A stretch of DNA of 64,000 nt from Mammaliicoccus sciuri (GCF_002901825.1 NZ_PPQD01000005.1:1-64000), one strand, 5' to 3'. Shown: positions 39,689 to 49,013, counted from the first letter of the stretch. Translations and numbers: made by a program. Notes: generated by a model from the letters alone, not told the origin.

Positions 39689-40879
39689 ATGTTACGTAGT
39701 TTACTATTCAAAAAGCTTGAACAAAAAGAACAAGATATGATTAAGCATTATCAATATTTACATCAATATCCTGAACCGTCATTTATTGAAGTGAAGACTT
39801 CACAATATATAGAAGCATTTTATGAAAATAAAGATGTCGTTATACATAAACGCATTGGTGGTAATTACGGACTGATTGTAGAGATTGAAGGCAGTTTACC
39901 GGGAAAAACAATTGCATTACGAGCAGACTTTGATGCTTTAAATATTACTGAAGATACAGGATTACCATTTAGTTCTAAAAATAAAGGATGGATGCATGCT
40001 TGTGGGCATGATGCACATACTGCATATTTGTTAATACTTGCGGAATGTTTGATCGAACTTAAAGCGCATTTACCAGGTAAGATTATGATTATCCATCAAC
40101 ATGCCGAAGAGTTAGCACCAGGTGGCGCAATTGACATGATGCAGTCAGGATATTTAAATGGTGTGGATGAAATCTATGGTATTCATTTATTCCCTGATTA
40201 TACACCCGACGTTATTTCATATAGAAAAGGTCCAACAATGGGTGGTAGATCATTATTTCATCTTAAAGTTAAAGGGAAAGGTGGTCATGGATCAAGTCCG
40301 CACCTTGCGAACGATGCAATAATGGCAGCAAGTACTTTCGTAACGAATGTTCAAACAGTTGTATCGAGAAGGCTGAATCCATTTGATATGGGCGTTGTTA
40401 CGATTAGTTCATTTAATGGTTTAGGATCATTAAATGTTATACAAGATAGTGTGGAATTAGCTGGTGATGTAAGATATATGGAAAGCCGTATAGGTCATCA
40501 AATCCATGATGAAATCGAACAGTTAATTAAAGGATTAGAAGATACATTTAATATTCAATGTGAGTTTAAATATGAATTAGATTGTATTCCACTAGTCAAT
40601 CACTATAAACAAACAGATTATTTGATAGATATTTTGGCAACGAGTCAAGGTGATTATTTTGAATCTTTAAAAGAACATGAACAATTAACGAGTTCTGAAG
40701 ACTTTGCGATATATCTTGAAAAAATACCAGGTACATTTTTCTTTGTCGGATGTAAACCATATGGAATTGATAAAGCGCACTTTAACCATAGTCCGAAATT
40801 TGTCGTAAATGAAGATGCTTTATTAACGGCGAGTAAAGCATTAGGGGAAGTTGTACTAAACCGATTATCAATTGAATAG
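39689..40879 (+). CDS. M20-family metallo-amidohydrolase
   Basis: The enzyme (396 aa) belongs to the M20D peptidase/amidohydrolase group. Metal ligands are visible in ALRADFDALNI, WMHACGHDAHTAYLL near residue 108 and HQHAEELAPGGA near 136, with a final His in KAHFNHSPKF. The inserted dimerisation domain is in place. Members cleave N-acyl amino acids or N-acetyl-diaminopimelate, and the substrate here is unknown. GAGGGGGTG precedes the ATG. Confidence 0.83.
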   Translation: MLRSLLFKKLEQKEQDMIKHYQYLHQYPEPSFIEVKTSQYIEAFYENKDVVIHKRIGGNYGLIVEIEGSLPGKTIALRADFDALNITEDTGLPFSSKNKGWMHACGHDAHTAYLLILAECLIELKAHLPGKIMIIHQHAEELAPGGAIDMMQSGYLNGVDEIYGIHLFPDYTPDVISYRKGPTMGGRSLFHLKVKGKGGHGSSPHLANDAIMAASTFVTNVQTVVSRRLNPFDMGVVTISSFNGLGSLNVIQDSVELAGDVRYMESRIGHQIHDEIEQLIKGLEDTFNIQCEFKYELDCIPLVNHYKQTDYLIDILATSQGDYFESLKEHEQLTSSEDFAIYLEKIPGTFFFVGCKPYGIDKAHFNHSPKFVVNEDALLTASKALGEVVLNRLSIE

Positions 40880-40891
40880 CGTTATATTTAT

Positions 40892-40930
40892 AAGAGTTTG
40901 GGATTAAAAAAATCCTGAACTCTTTTTTTG
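40892..40930 (+). terminator. Terminator after the M20 gene
   Basis: AAGAGTTTGGGATT folds on AATCCTGAACTCTT with one or two imperfect pairs, followed by a run of Ts. Confidence 0.85.
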
Positions 40931-40947
40931 TATTTTAAAAAATAAGC

Positions 40948-41001
40948 AGTAACCGTTTACAAATAATTCGAAAACGTTTACAATAACTTGTATACAAGTA
41001 T
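40948..41001 (+). promoter_or_regulatory. Two cre sites and GntR operator before gntR
   Basis: AGTAACCGTTTACA (40948-40961) and CGAAAACGTTTACA (40969-40982) each match the CcpA consensus TGWAANCGNTNWCA at 13 of 14 positions, 21 bases apart, on the same face of the helix. ACTTGTATACAAGTAT (40986-41001) equals the core of the Bacillus gluconate operator. The gluconate operon should therefore be induced by gluconate and repressed by glucose. Confidence 0.85.
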
Positions 41002-41021
41002 ACGAAGTTTGGAGGTATTTT

Positions 41022-41729
41022 ATGAAACATCATTATCATTATCCAAGCGAATGGTTAAAGCATCGTTCAACGGGAGAGCAAGTAGCGAGTGAACTTAGGC
41101 TAGCAATTATAAGTAAGATTATAGAAGAAGGCGATAAGTTAAGTGAAAATAAAATTGCTCAACAATTTGAAGTGAGTCGATCGCCAGTAAGAGATGCACT
41201 TAAACTCCTGCAACAAGATGGACTTATATCTTTAGAGCGTATGGGAGCAGTTGTTATGGGTTTATCTAAAGCAAACCAAAAAGAAATATATGACATTAGG
41301 TTGATGTTAGAGTCATTTGTATTTGAAAGATTACTAGTTGAAAATAATGATGAAGTGATTAAACAGCTGAATAAAATATTAAAAATGATGACTGTAGCTG
41401 TTGAATTTGAAGATGCAGATGAATTCACGAGATTGGATTTACTATTTCATGAATCAATGATCACTGCTATTCACCATCAATACATTGAAATGATATGGCA
41501 CAATTTAACGCCAGTTATGGAATGTTTAGTTTTGATTTCAATGAGAAAAAGAATGCATAATGAACCAGAAGATTTCAAAAGAGTCATTCATAACCATAAA
41601 GTATATATTGAAGCGATTGAAAATAAAGATAGAAATAAAATGAAAGAAGCATTTCATTTAAATTTCGATGACGTTGATGAACAAATTGATGTCTTGTGGA
41701 ATTCTCAAACTAATATAGATAGAAAGTAG
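41022..41729 (+). CDS. gntR: Gluconate operon repressor GntR
   Basis: A FadR-subfamily GntR regulator (235 aa): winged helix near residues 20-85 (GEQVASELRLAIISKIIEEGD and NKIAQQFEVSRSPVRDALKLL), then an all-helical FCD ligand domain with metal-type residues (DLLFHESMI, HNHKVYIEAI). It heads the gluconate operon and has a matching operator. Gluconate releases GntR in B. subtilis. GGAGG precedes the ATG. Confidence 0.93.
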   Translation: MKHHYHYPSEWLKHRSTGEQVASELRLAIISKIIEEGDKLSENKIAQQFEVSRSPVRDALKLLQQDGLISLERMGAVVMGLSKANQKEIYDIRLMLESFVFERLLVENNDEVIKQLNKILKMMTVAVEFEDADEFTRLDLLFHESMITAIHHQYIEMIWHNLTPVMECLVLISMRKRMHNEPEDFKRVIHNHKVYIEAIENKDRNKMKEAFHLNFDDVDEQIDVLWNSQTNIDRK

Positions 41730-41738
41730 GATTTTGTA

Positions 41739-43274
41739 ATGAAATATATGATTGGTGTAGATATTGGTACAACGAGTACTAAAGCTGTTATTTATGATAG
41801 CGAAGGGAACTTTTTGAAAAAACATAATATAGAATATCCAATGACGACCCATGAGATTGGCGTTGCAGAAGAAAGTCCTGCAGAAATATTCGACGCTGTA
41901 CTATTTACAGTAAAAAAAGTGATTAGAGAAGTTGGTGCTAAGCCAGAAGAAATCAAATTATTAAGTTTCAGTAGTGCCATGCACAGCTTGATAGCAATGG
42001 ATAAAAATAATCAGCCATTAACGGAATGTATCACTTGGGCAGATAATAGAGCAAGTGAATACGCAGATAAGATAAATAATGAACATAACGGATTAGAAAT
42101 ATATAAAAGAACTGGTACACCGATTCATCCAATGTCTCCATTATCAAAAATTTATTGGTTAAAACATGAACATGCTGATATATTCAAGAATACTGAGAAA
42201 TGGATAGATATTAAGACTTATGTATTCTATCAATTATTTGAAACTTACGTTATGGACCACTCAATTGGTTCAGCGACAGGTATGATGAATTTGAATACAT
42301 TAAATTGGGATAAAGATGTCTTATCCTTGCTTGAAATTAGTGAAACACAATTACCTGAATTAGTGTCAACAACACATATTATGAAACAAGTTAAAAAGAA
42401 TTATGCTGATATTATGGGCATCAATGAAGATACACCGATAGTAATCGGCGCTTCAGATGGCGTATTGTCCAATTTAGGTGTTAATAGCTATCGTGAAGGA
42501 GAAGTAGCTGTAACGATTGGAACGAGCGGTGCTATTAGAACAATTATTGATAAACCAAAGACAGATGATAAAGGTAGAATATTCTGTTACGTATTAACAG
42601 AAGATCATTATTGCATCGGAGGACCGGTGAATAACGGTGGTGTCGTTCTAAGATGGTTAAGAGATGAATTGTTAGCAAGTGAAGTTGAAACAGCTAAAAG
42701 ACTTGGCGTTGATTCATATGATGTCTTAACTAAGATTGCAAGTAGAGTAAAACCTGGGGCAAATGGTTTGTTATTCCATCCATATTTAGCTGGTGAAAGG
42801 GCGCCACTTTGGAATGCGAATGCAAGAGGTAGTTACTTTGGTTTGACACTGTCTCATAAAAAAGAACATATGATACGTGCTGCGTTAGAAGGTGTTCTAC
42901 TTAATTTATATACAGTATATCTCGCTTTAATAGAAGTGATGGATAAAGCACCTGAACAAATTAAAGCAACAGGTGGATTTGCTAAAAGTGAAGTATGGCG
43001 CCAAATGATGGCAGATATATTTGATACTTCCGTTGAAGTACCAGAAAGTTACGAAAGTTCTTGTTTAGGTGCTTGTATATTAGGATTAAAAGCTATTGGG
43101 GAGATAGAGGATTTTGAAGTTTTAAGCGAAATGGTCGGTAAAACATATCAACATGAACCTAACCAAGAGAATGTCGATATTTACCAATCGTTAATCCCAA
43201 TTTACATCAATTTAAGTCGTAAATTAAATGAAGAATACGATTTAATTTCAGAATTTCAATCAACACATTCATAA
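41739..43274 (+). CDS. gntK: Gluconokinase
   Basis: The FGGY-family kinase (511 aa) phosphorylates gluconate to 6-phosphogluconate. The N-terminal GVDIGTTSTKAVIYD is the ATP site, and ITWADNRASEYA, IGASDGVLSNLG and the C-terminal KATGGFAKSEVWRQMMADIF are family signatures. It lies between gntR and gntP. A lactonase for the neighbouring pathway step, pgl, is at 58 kb in the same window. Confidence 0.94.
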   Translation: MKYMIGVDIGTTSTKAVIYDSEGNFLKKHNIEYPMTTHEIGVAEESPAEIFDAVLFTVKKVIREVGAKPEEIKLLSFSSAMHSLIAMDKNNQPLTECITWADNRASEYADKINNEHNGLEIYKRTGTPIHPMSPLSKIYWLKHEHADIFKNTEKWIDIKTYVFYQLFETYVMDHSIGSATGMMNLNTLNWDKDVLSLLEISETQLPELVSTTHIMKQVKKNYADIMGINEDTPIVIGASDGVLSNLGVNSYREGEVAVTIGTSGAIRTIIDKPKTDDKGRIFCYVLTEDHYCIGGPVNNGGVVLRWLRDELLASEVETAKRLGVDSYDVLTKIASRVKPGANGLLFHPYLAGERAPLWNANARGSYFGLTLSHKKEHMIRAALEGVLLNLYTVYLALIEVMDKAPEQIKATGGFAKSEVWRQMMADIFDTSVEVPESYESSCLGACILGLKAIGEIEDFEVLSEMVGKTYQHEPNQENVDIYQSLIPIYINLSRKLNEEYDLISEFQSTHS

Positions 43275-43286
43275 GGAGATGTTTAT

Positions 43287-44645
43287 ATGTTTTCAGAAAT
43301 TGCACCATTATTAATTGTAGCACTTGCAATTGTTATATTATTAGGTTTAATTATGTGGCTAAAACTTAACACATTTGTATCTCTGATTATCACGGCTATG
43401 TTAACAGGTATTATGCTTGGTATGCCACTAAGCAAAGTCATTGGTACAATTGAAACAGGAATGGGATCTACACTCGGTCACATTGCTTTAATATTTGGTC
43501 TCGGAGCTATGTTAGGTAAGTTACTAGCAGACGGAGGCGGTGCAACTAGAATTGCACATACATTGATTAATAAATTTGGTCAAAAACGCATTCAATGGGC
43601 AGTTGTAACAGCATCATTTATTATTGGTATAGCATTATTCTTCGAAGTAGGGTTAGTATTATTAATTCCGATTGTCTTTACAATTGCTAAAGAGTCTAAA
43701 GTTTCAACATTATACTTAGGTATTCCAATGACAGCTGCATTATCTGTTACGCATGGATTTTTACCACCTCACCCAGGTCCAGTCATGATTGCTAAAGAAT
43801 TTGGTGCAGATATTGGTCAAGTATTACTATTCGGCTTTATTGTTGCAATACCAGTAACGATTATTGCAGGTCCTATTTTTACAAAATTTGCGAAAAAAGC
43901 AATTCCAGAAGCATTTACTAAGTCAGGTGACTTAGCTTCATTAGGTAAACAAAAAACATTCAATATAGACGAAACACCTAGCTTCGGAATTTCTGCTTTA
44001 ACAGCTTTATTACCTGTATTCATTATGCTTATTTCTACTATTGTAGATTTATTAACAGGTTCACCAGAAAACCCACAAGGTATTTTAGGTTTTATTAGTT
44101 TTATTGGTGAAGCGGGTACTGCAATGTTAATTTCAGTATTATTTGCTATTTACTCAATGGGACTTAAACGAGGATATAAAGTTACAGAAGTTATGGATAC
44201 ATTAACAAATGCCATTTATCCAATCGGTATGATGCTCTTAATCATCGGTGGCGGTGGAGCATTTAAGCAAATATTAATTGATGGTGGCGTAGGTAAAACA
44301 GTTGAGTCACTATTTACAGATACTGCAATGTCTCCAATATTATTAGCTTGGATTGTTGCAGCAGTACTAAGATTAGCATTAGGTTCTGCTACAGTTGCTG
44401 CGATATCAACAGTTGGTATTGTTATGCCATTATTAGAATCATCAGATGCTAATTTAGCATTAGTCGTATTAGCAACTGGTGCTGGTAGTGTAATCGCGTC
44501 ACACGTGAATGATGCAGGTTTCTGGATGTTTAAAGAATATTTCGGTTTAACAATGAAAGAAACATTCTTATCATGGACGCTTCTTGAAACAGTTATCTCA
44601 GTTTCAGGTATTATCTTTATACTATTTATAAGTCTATTTGTTTAA
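43287..44645 (+). CDS. gntP: Gluconate permease
   Basis: A GntP-family transporter (452 aa) with about twelve membrane helices. Typical stretches are GMGSTLGHIALIFGLGAMLGKLLADGG in pieces near residue 55, HGFLPPHPGPV near 155 and SHVNDAGFWMFKEYFGLT near 410. It follows gntK by 12 bases and has AAGGAGAT before its ATG. Gluconate uptake by proton symport is the family role. Confidence 0.94.
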   Translation: MFSEIAPLLIVALAIVILLGLIMWLKLNTFVSLIITAMLTGIMLGMPLSKVIGTIETGMGSTLGHIALIFGLGAMLGKLLADGGGATRIAHTLINKFGQKRIQWAVVTASFIIGIALFFEVGLVLLIPIVFTIAKESKVSTLYLGIPMTAALSVTHGFLPPHPGPVMIAKEFGADIGQVLLFGFIVAIPVTIIAGPIFTKFAKKAIPEAFTKSGDLASLGKQKTFNIDETPSFGISALTALLPVFIMLISTIVDLLTGSPENPQGILGFISFIGEAGTAMLISVLFAIYSMGLKRGYKVTEVMDTLTNAIYPIGMMLLIIGGGGAFKQILIDGGVGKTVESLFTDTAMSPILLAWIVAAVLRLALGSATVAAISTVGIVMPLLESSDANLALVVLATGAGSVIASHVNDAGFWMFKEYFGLTMKETFLSWTLLETVISVSGIIFILFISLFV

Positions 44646-44665
44646 AATATTTAAATATGAATATT

Positions 44666-44705
44666 AAAACCTCCAAATCTGTTTATTTAAAGATTTGGAG
44701 GTTTT
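44666..44705. terminator. gnt operon terminator
   Basis: AAAACCTCCAAATCT and AGATTTGGAGGTTTT form a perfect 15-bp stem with a 10-base loop. It can serve gntP and the convergent MFS gene. Confidence 0.92.
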
Positions 44706-44726
44706 GTTATGTGATTTTATTTGATG

Positions 44727-45965
44727 TTACTGTGCTTGCATTTCTTTAATTCTTTTTATATCTACTCTAATTAGGAATGAAATCGCTAAAGCTAAGACAA
44801 AGAATGCTGCGAAAATATATAACGTTGCCATGTAACTTTGTGTAACTTCTCTGACAGTTGCTGATATAAAAGGTCCAACCAATCCAGCTGCTGCCCATGC
44901 CGTTAATATATAGCCATGTATGGCACCGAGTTGTTTCGTACCAAATATATCACCGATATAAGCGGGGATAGAAGCGAAACCACCGCCATAACAAGAGATG
45001 ATGATGAATAGAATAATTTGAAACAGCATTGGACTATCAACGATTGGTAACCATAAGAATAATGCGATTTGAATGACAAAGAAAATTGTATAGACATTTG
45101 TTCTGCCAATAAAATCAGAAATACTTGCCCAAATGAGTCGTCCAAGTCCATTAAACACACCGATAATACCAACCATTGTCGCGGCTTTGGCAGGTGTTAA
45201 GTTTACAATTTCTTGTGCCATTGGACTTGCTACCGATAAAATCGCTATACCACAAGTAACATTGATAAAGAGCATTAACCATAAATAATAAAACCTTTTA
45301 GTTCTAACGGCCTCATTGGCAGACATTTGAACTAAGTCTGGCTTTTTCTTTTTATCCTTTTGAGGATTAAAACTATTAGGTCTATAATATTCTGGTGGTC
45401 TTTCTAAATATAAACTAGAGATCAGCATAATAATACAATACACGACTGCTAAAATAATAAAAGTCGATACAAGATTAAAATGTGTAATGAGAAATTCTAT
45501 AACTGGACTGGCAATCATTGATGCGAATCCGAATCCCATAATTGCTAATCCTGTAGCCATACCACGCTTATCGGGGAACCATTTTACTAATGTAGATACA
45601 GGTGCAATATATCCAATACCAAGCCCAATACCTGATAACACACCATATCCTAAGTAAAGTAAGGGCAAGCTCTCGACGGAAATCGCATAACTAGAAAGTA
45701 ACAATCCTGAGATGAAAAATATCGTAGAAACGAGTCCGGATAAACGTGGACCAAATTTCTCAACGAAATGTCCCATAAAAGCTGCAGAAAGCCCTAAAAA
45801 CAATATTGCAATACTAAATATTCTTGATACTTCACTTAATGTAAAACCTAAATCATTTTGAATATGTTTCGTAAATACACTCCATGAATAAACAGATCCT
45901 ATTGAAATATGTATTCCAACAGCTGCAACAGCAATGAGCCACCTGTTTTTAATTTTCTTGTTCAT
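44727..45965 (-). CDS. MFS transporter, OFA (oxalate/formate antiporter) family
   Basis: A twelve-helix transporter (412 aa with this start). The N-terminal half has GSVYSWSVFTKHIQNDLGF and GPRLSGLVSTIFFISG, and the second half has NGLGRLIWASISDFIGR, all typical of the OFA group. The substrate is unknown, probably a small carboxylate. I use the second of two adjacent ATGs, six bases after GGGGG. A promoter with TTGCTG and TATAAT 17 apart lies upstream on the minus strand. Confidence 0.82.
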   Translation of the reverse strand: MNKKIKNRWLIAVAAVGIHISIGSVYSWSVFTKHIQNDLGFTLSEVSRIFSIAILFLGLSAAFMGHFVEKFGPRLSGLVSTIFFISGLLLSSYAISVESLPLLYLGYGVLSGIGLGIGYIAPVSTLVKWFPDKRGMATGLAIMGFGFASMIASPVIEFLITHFNLVSTFIILAVVYCIIMLISSLYLERPPEYYRPNSFNPQKDKKKKPDLVQMSANEAVRTKRFYYLWLMLFINVTCGIAILSVASPMAQEIVNLTPAKAATMVGIIGVFNGLGRLIWASISDFIGRTNVYTIFFVIQIALFLWLPIVDSPMLFQIILFIIISCYGGGFASIPAYIGDIFGTKQLGAIHGYILTAWAAAGLVGPFISATVREVTQSYMATLYIFAAFFVLALAISFLIRVDIKRIKEMQAQ

Positions 45966-46059
45966 CATATTCCCCCTATAGTAATTGTGTCCAATTGATG
46001 TCATTATAGCTAAATTCAGAATATTCAGCAATCAAAATTTTGAAAAGTGTCATTATTCA

Positions 46060-46148
46060 ACAGTTAGGCAGCTTTATTGCATGTTGATTTAATCGTCTTT
46101 TTAACAGTTAGGCATGCCTAACTGTTAAAAAAATAGTTGTAATATACA
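46060..46148 (+). promoter_or_regulatory. AgrA boxes, 34-bp palindrome and -10 box of an sRNA promoter
   Basis: ACAGTTAGG, the box found twice in agr P2, occurs at 46060-46068 and 46104-46112, and inverted at 46117-46125. The last two meet in a perfect 34-bp palindrome (46098-46131) with arms reading ACAGTTAGGCA. TATACA (46143-46148) lies 30 bases after the second box. The same distance is 31 in P2 and 29 in P3. The upstream box is 44 rather than 21 bases away, so the exact arrangement differs from P2. The palindrome could also act as a terminator hairpin for RNA arriving from either side. Confidence 0.7.
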
Positions 46149-46154
46149 CTTAAG

Positions 46155-46467
46155 AAATGAAATATTTGAGTTAAGAATGAATCAACAAAAATTCCTATCT
46201 CACTGATATACTTTAGTCATAGATAACACAACACGAAGCACAATCCATTCAATTCCTCAAAACTATTTCGTATATGTTTTTTCATGATTGTAAATGACTT
46301 TGTGTAGAACGTGTTTTGATAGTTATCTGTAATTGTAACGTTGAAATGGATCATAAAATGATTCAAGATATTTTTATAAAGTTTCCCGGCTTTATAAAAA
46401 TACATGTTTCCTTAATTAATAACCCTTCCCCGAAAAGCGCTCGTTAATTCCCGGACGAGCGCTTTTC
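46155..46467 (+). ncRNA. Candidate AgrA-driven regulatory RNA, RNAIII 3'-domain-like
   Basis: No credible gene is coded in this 313-base stretch, but it folds well on paper. A long-range helix joins 46221-46243 to 46300-46328 (AGATAAC/GTTATCT, AACACG/CGTGTT, CACAA/TTGTG). A hairpin at 46341-46366 follows. Then an 11-bp stem (46371-46381 with 46390-46400) shows the loop UUUCCCGG. After single-stranded CCCUUCCCC (46423-46431), a 12-bp GC-rich stem (46432-46443 with 46456-46467) has UUCCCGG in its loop and Us in its 3' arm. C-rich loops that bind ribosome sites are the hallmark of RNAIII. The start is estimated from the -10 box. Confidence 0.65.
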
Positions 46468-46601
46468 ACATGCCCAAATTTAGATGTTAACTTTGATAAC
46501 ATGAATTTTCTGTTTTTAATGATTTGAAGTATAGTTATATTAGTAGCCATGGGGATGGCGAGAAATTCTCCTAAGTTGAATAGGGGCACACATACATAAA
46601 T

Positions 46602-46628
46602 AAGGCTCGGACTGAATGTCCGAGCCTT
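46602..46628. terminator. Hairpin after the thioredoxin-like gene
   Basis: AAGGCTCGGAC and GTCCGAGCCTT form a perfect 11-bp stem with a TGAAT loop, 12 bases beyond the stop codon of the minus-strand gene. The T run is short on both sides. Bases 46468-46601 hold nothing I can support. Confidence 0.75.
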
Positions 46629-46639
46629 TGTACGTCTGA

Positions 46640-47191
46640 TTATGAGATTGAACTAACGATTGATTCATATACGTCATCCCAAAATTCTGTTTTATTTTGA
46701 TAAGTTTCATGGATGCTATGATGTACTTCTTTTTCTTTTTCAGCATATGTTAGATCGTCTTTACTTGGTAAATCTTTACGAATATTTTCTACAAATTTTT
46801 GGACGCTGATTGCTCTTGGTCCCCAAACATGTTCTTGTTCATGCTTTTCATTTAAAAATACAAAAATAGGTATAGAGCGAGCAGTACCATTTGTTAAGTA
46901 TTGATCGATTAAATTAGTATCTTCATCACGATGGAAAGCTTTCACTTCAATATTAGCGTAATCAGCAATGTTTAATAGAACAGGTATGTTCATCATTGCA
47001 TCTCCACACCAATCTTCAGTAATAACAAGTACTTTATAATTTTTATCTTTAATTTTATCTAATCGTTCGTCATTTTTAGGTAATTGGAAAGATTGATAAA
47101 TATCTAGTAATTGCTCTTTATTTGTGGTCATCTCATTAACATATTCTTTAATGGGTTGTGCCTGTTCATAGTATGTAGCTAACTTTGTCAT
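46640..47191 (-). CDS. Thioredoxin-family protein
   Basis: The product (183 aa) has the Thioredoxin_9-type fold with ITEDWCGDAMMNIPVLL near residue 58. The motif is WCGDA, with one cysteine rather than CxxC, so it is probably not a classical disulfide reductase. No signal peptide is present. It has its own ribosome site (GGGGG before ATG). The partner protein is unknown. Confidence 0.8.
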   Translation of the reverse strand: MTKLATYYEQAQPIKEYVNEMTTNKEQLLDIYQSFQLPKNDERLDKIKDKNYKVLVITEDWCGDAMMNIPVLLNIADYANIEVKAFHRDEDTNLIDQYLTNGTARSIPIFVFLNEKHEQEHVWGPRAISVQKFVENIRKDLPSKDDLTYAEKEKEVHHSIHETYQNKTEFWDDVYESIVSSIS

Positions 47192-47272
47192 TATAAAAAT
47201 CCCCCTTTTATATACTTAATATTATAACAATTCTGAAATATTTCGCAAAGTACAATACTTTAAAATGAATAA

Positions 47273-48310
47273 TTAATCTACAGCATTATCGATTATTGTA
47301 AATGTCTTATTATCAACATTTAATTCAGCTTGTACACCGTATGGAATAATGCATTTTGGTTCATTATGTCCAAAACTAGCATTATAAAAAACAGGCATAT
47401 CTTCTTGATGCCACTCTTTTAACATTTTAACCCAAACTTCTTTATATTCTTCATAATATACATCGTCTTGAGGTCTTCCGATAATAACGCCATTAATTCT
47501 ATCAAAAATACCCATAGAACCAAATGCGCGAACATAATCTTCCATCAACCATGGTGGAGCATGAACTTCAGCAGTCTCAATGAAAAGAATAGCACCATCA
47601 AAGACATCTTTATTAGGGAACACATCAGTCGCTTTTAATGAATGGAATAATTCCATACAACCGCCAATAAGATGTCCTGTAGCTTTGCCAGAACCATTTA
47701 GAATTTCATATCCGTTATTATCAAAAGATTCTCGATTGATACTTTTGTTCTTTTTATCCCACTGTAAACCGTATTTTCTAATTTGTGGTGAAGTAGGTAC
47801 ATTACCAACAACACCATTTTGGAACCATGTTTGATTGATCGATTGAACAGTGTAGTCATCCATTTGAACATTTTCTGCAAAATCAGTTAATAGCGCTGGC
47901 CCGTAGAAGCTAGAAACACCTGCTTGATAAAACATGAAATGAAGTGCAGTCGTGTCTGAATAGCCACTGAAAATTTTAGGATTATCCTTAATAATATTTA
48001 AGTCTATGTATGGCCATAATCGTACAGAATCATCTCCACCTAGTGTACAGATAATGGCTTTAACTTCTGGATCTTGTAGTGCTTGATGTAAATCTTCTAC
48101 TCGTTTTTCTGGATGATTATATGTGAAATCAGCGCCTTTTAATGCGTGTGGCATGACTTTGACATTTAATCCGAACTCATCTTTTAATCTTTGTATACCA
48201 ACTTCAGTTCTCCATAATATGTCTTTTTCACCAGCTAAACCTGATGAAGGAGAGACAATTGCTACAGTGTCACCTTTAGAAAGCTTACTCGGTTTAATTA
48301 ATTCTTTCAC
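47273..48310 (-). CDS. S66-family peptidase (LD-carboxypeptidase / MccF-like)
   Basis: The enzyme (345 aa) is a member of the S66 serine peptidases. The nucleophile region is FSGYSDTTALHF near residue 117, after the ICTLGGDDSVRLWPYID stretch. The Glu is in FIETAE near 240 and the His in SFGHNEPK near 320. The layout fits the MccF-like branch more than murein-recycling LdcA, so it may cleave acyl-adenylate-type toxins or cell-wall peptides. Substrate undetermined. Confidence 0.8.
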   Translation of the reverse strand: MKELIKPSKLSKGDTVAIVSPSSGLAGEKDILWRTEVGIQRLKDEFGLNVKVMPHALKGADFTYNHPEKRVEDLHQALQDPEVKAIICTLGGDDSVRLWPYIDLNIIKDNPKIFSGYSDTTALHFMFYQAGVSSFYGPALLTDFAENVQMDDYTVQSINQTWFQNGVVGNVPTSPQIRKYGLQWDKKNKSINRESFDNNGYEILNGSGKATGHLIGGCMELFHSLKATDVFPNKDVFDGAILFIETAEVHAPPWLMEDYVRAFGSMGIFDRINGVIIGRPQDDVYYEEYKEVWVKMLKEWHQEDMPVFYNASFGHNEPKCIIPYGVQAELNVDNKTFTIIDNAVD

Positions 48311-48464
48311 ATCATTACCCCCTTATTTCTATGTTGAAATTAGTATAGCATATGGGTATAACTTGAAATCAAATAATTCAAATGATAATATAAGTTTGTT
48401 TGTAAAAAGAATGGTAAAATAATGAATAATGTAAGGTTAACTTCAGAATATAAGGGGTATTTCT

Positions 48465-49013
48465 ATGGATAAAATAACCTTCCTTAATTACCTTGAGGAT
48501 GAATTATCTCGACTGCCTAAAGTAGAGCGAGATAAAATAATGTACGAATATGAAACGAAATTTTTTGAATCAGAAGATGAACAAAGTTTGATACAAGAAC
48601 TTGGTGAACCTAAAGCAATTGCCAAGAAAATATACGCAACAAGTGCCATTCATGATGCTGAGCTATCACCCAATTTTAAGAATGTATTTCAAGCAATTTT
48701 AGCGACATTAGGGTTGAGCTTTTTTAATATATTTTTTATTATTATTCCATTTCTTATCATTGCCTTTTTACTTCTCATCGTAGTCGTAATCGGCGCTTTA
48801 ATGATGTTAGGTCCTATCGTTAGTGTGATCAATGTATTTGTTCACGGTTTTTATTGGGTAGATATTACAAATATCATTTTTTCAATCTCTTTCTTAGGAT
48901 TAGGACTTATGTTGTTAGTAGCAGGGCTTAAATTAATAGAAGTGAGTTACAAAGGTATCTTAAAATATTTAAGATGGTGTGTGAAACTCGTTAAGGGGCG
49001 TGCTGAATCATGA
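48465..49013 (+). CDS. HAAS/DUF1700 domain membrane protein
   Basis: The product (182 aa) begins with a HAAS domain (FLNYLEDELSRLPKVERDKIM, then EQSLIQELGEPKAIAKKIYA), followed by three or four membrane helices. HAAS proteins are often encoded with a PadR regulator and an envelope protein. Here only the envelope protein follows, overlapping by four bases. The role is probably in envelope stress or signalling. No regulator is seen upstream. Confidence 0.8.
   Translation: MDKITFLNYLEDELSRLPKVERDKIMYEYETKFFESEDEQSLIQELGEPKAIAKKIYATSAIHDAELSPNFKNVFQAILATLGLSFFNIFFIIIPFLIIAFLLLIVVVIGALMMLGPIVSVINVFVHGFYWVDITNIIFSISFLGLGLMLLVAGLKLIEVSYKGILKYLRWCVKLVKGRAES

Noticed and set aside
46098..46131. Palindrome as simple terminator
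   Set aside because: It has T and A runs and could terminate, but no gene ends nearby on the plus strand and its arms are exact AgrA boxes, so a promoter role is favoured, not proven.
46155..46200. PSM-like short frames in the candidate RNA
   Set aside because: The possible ATGs lead to frames of five to nine codons without ribosome sites.
46217..46405. 62-codon open frame on the minus strand inside the candidate RNA
   Set aside because: No ribosome site, odd composition, and the plus-strand hairpins explain the sequence better.
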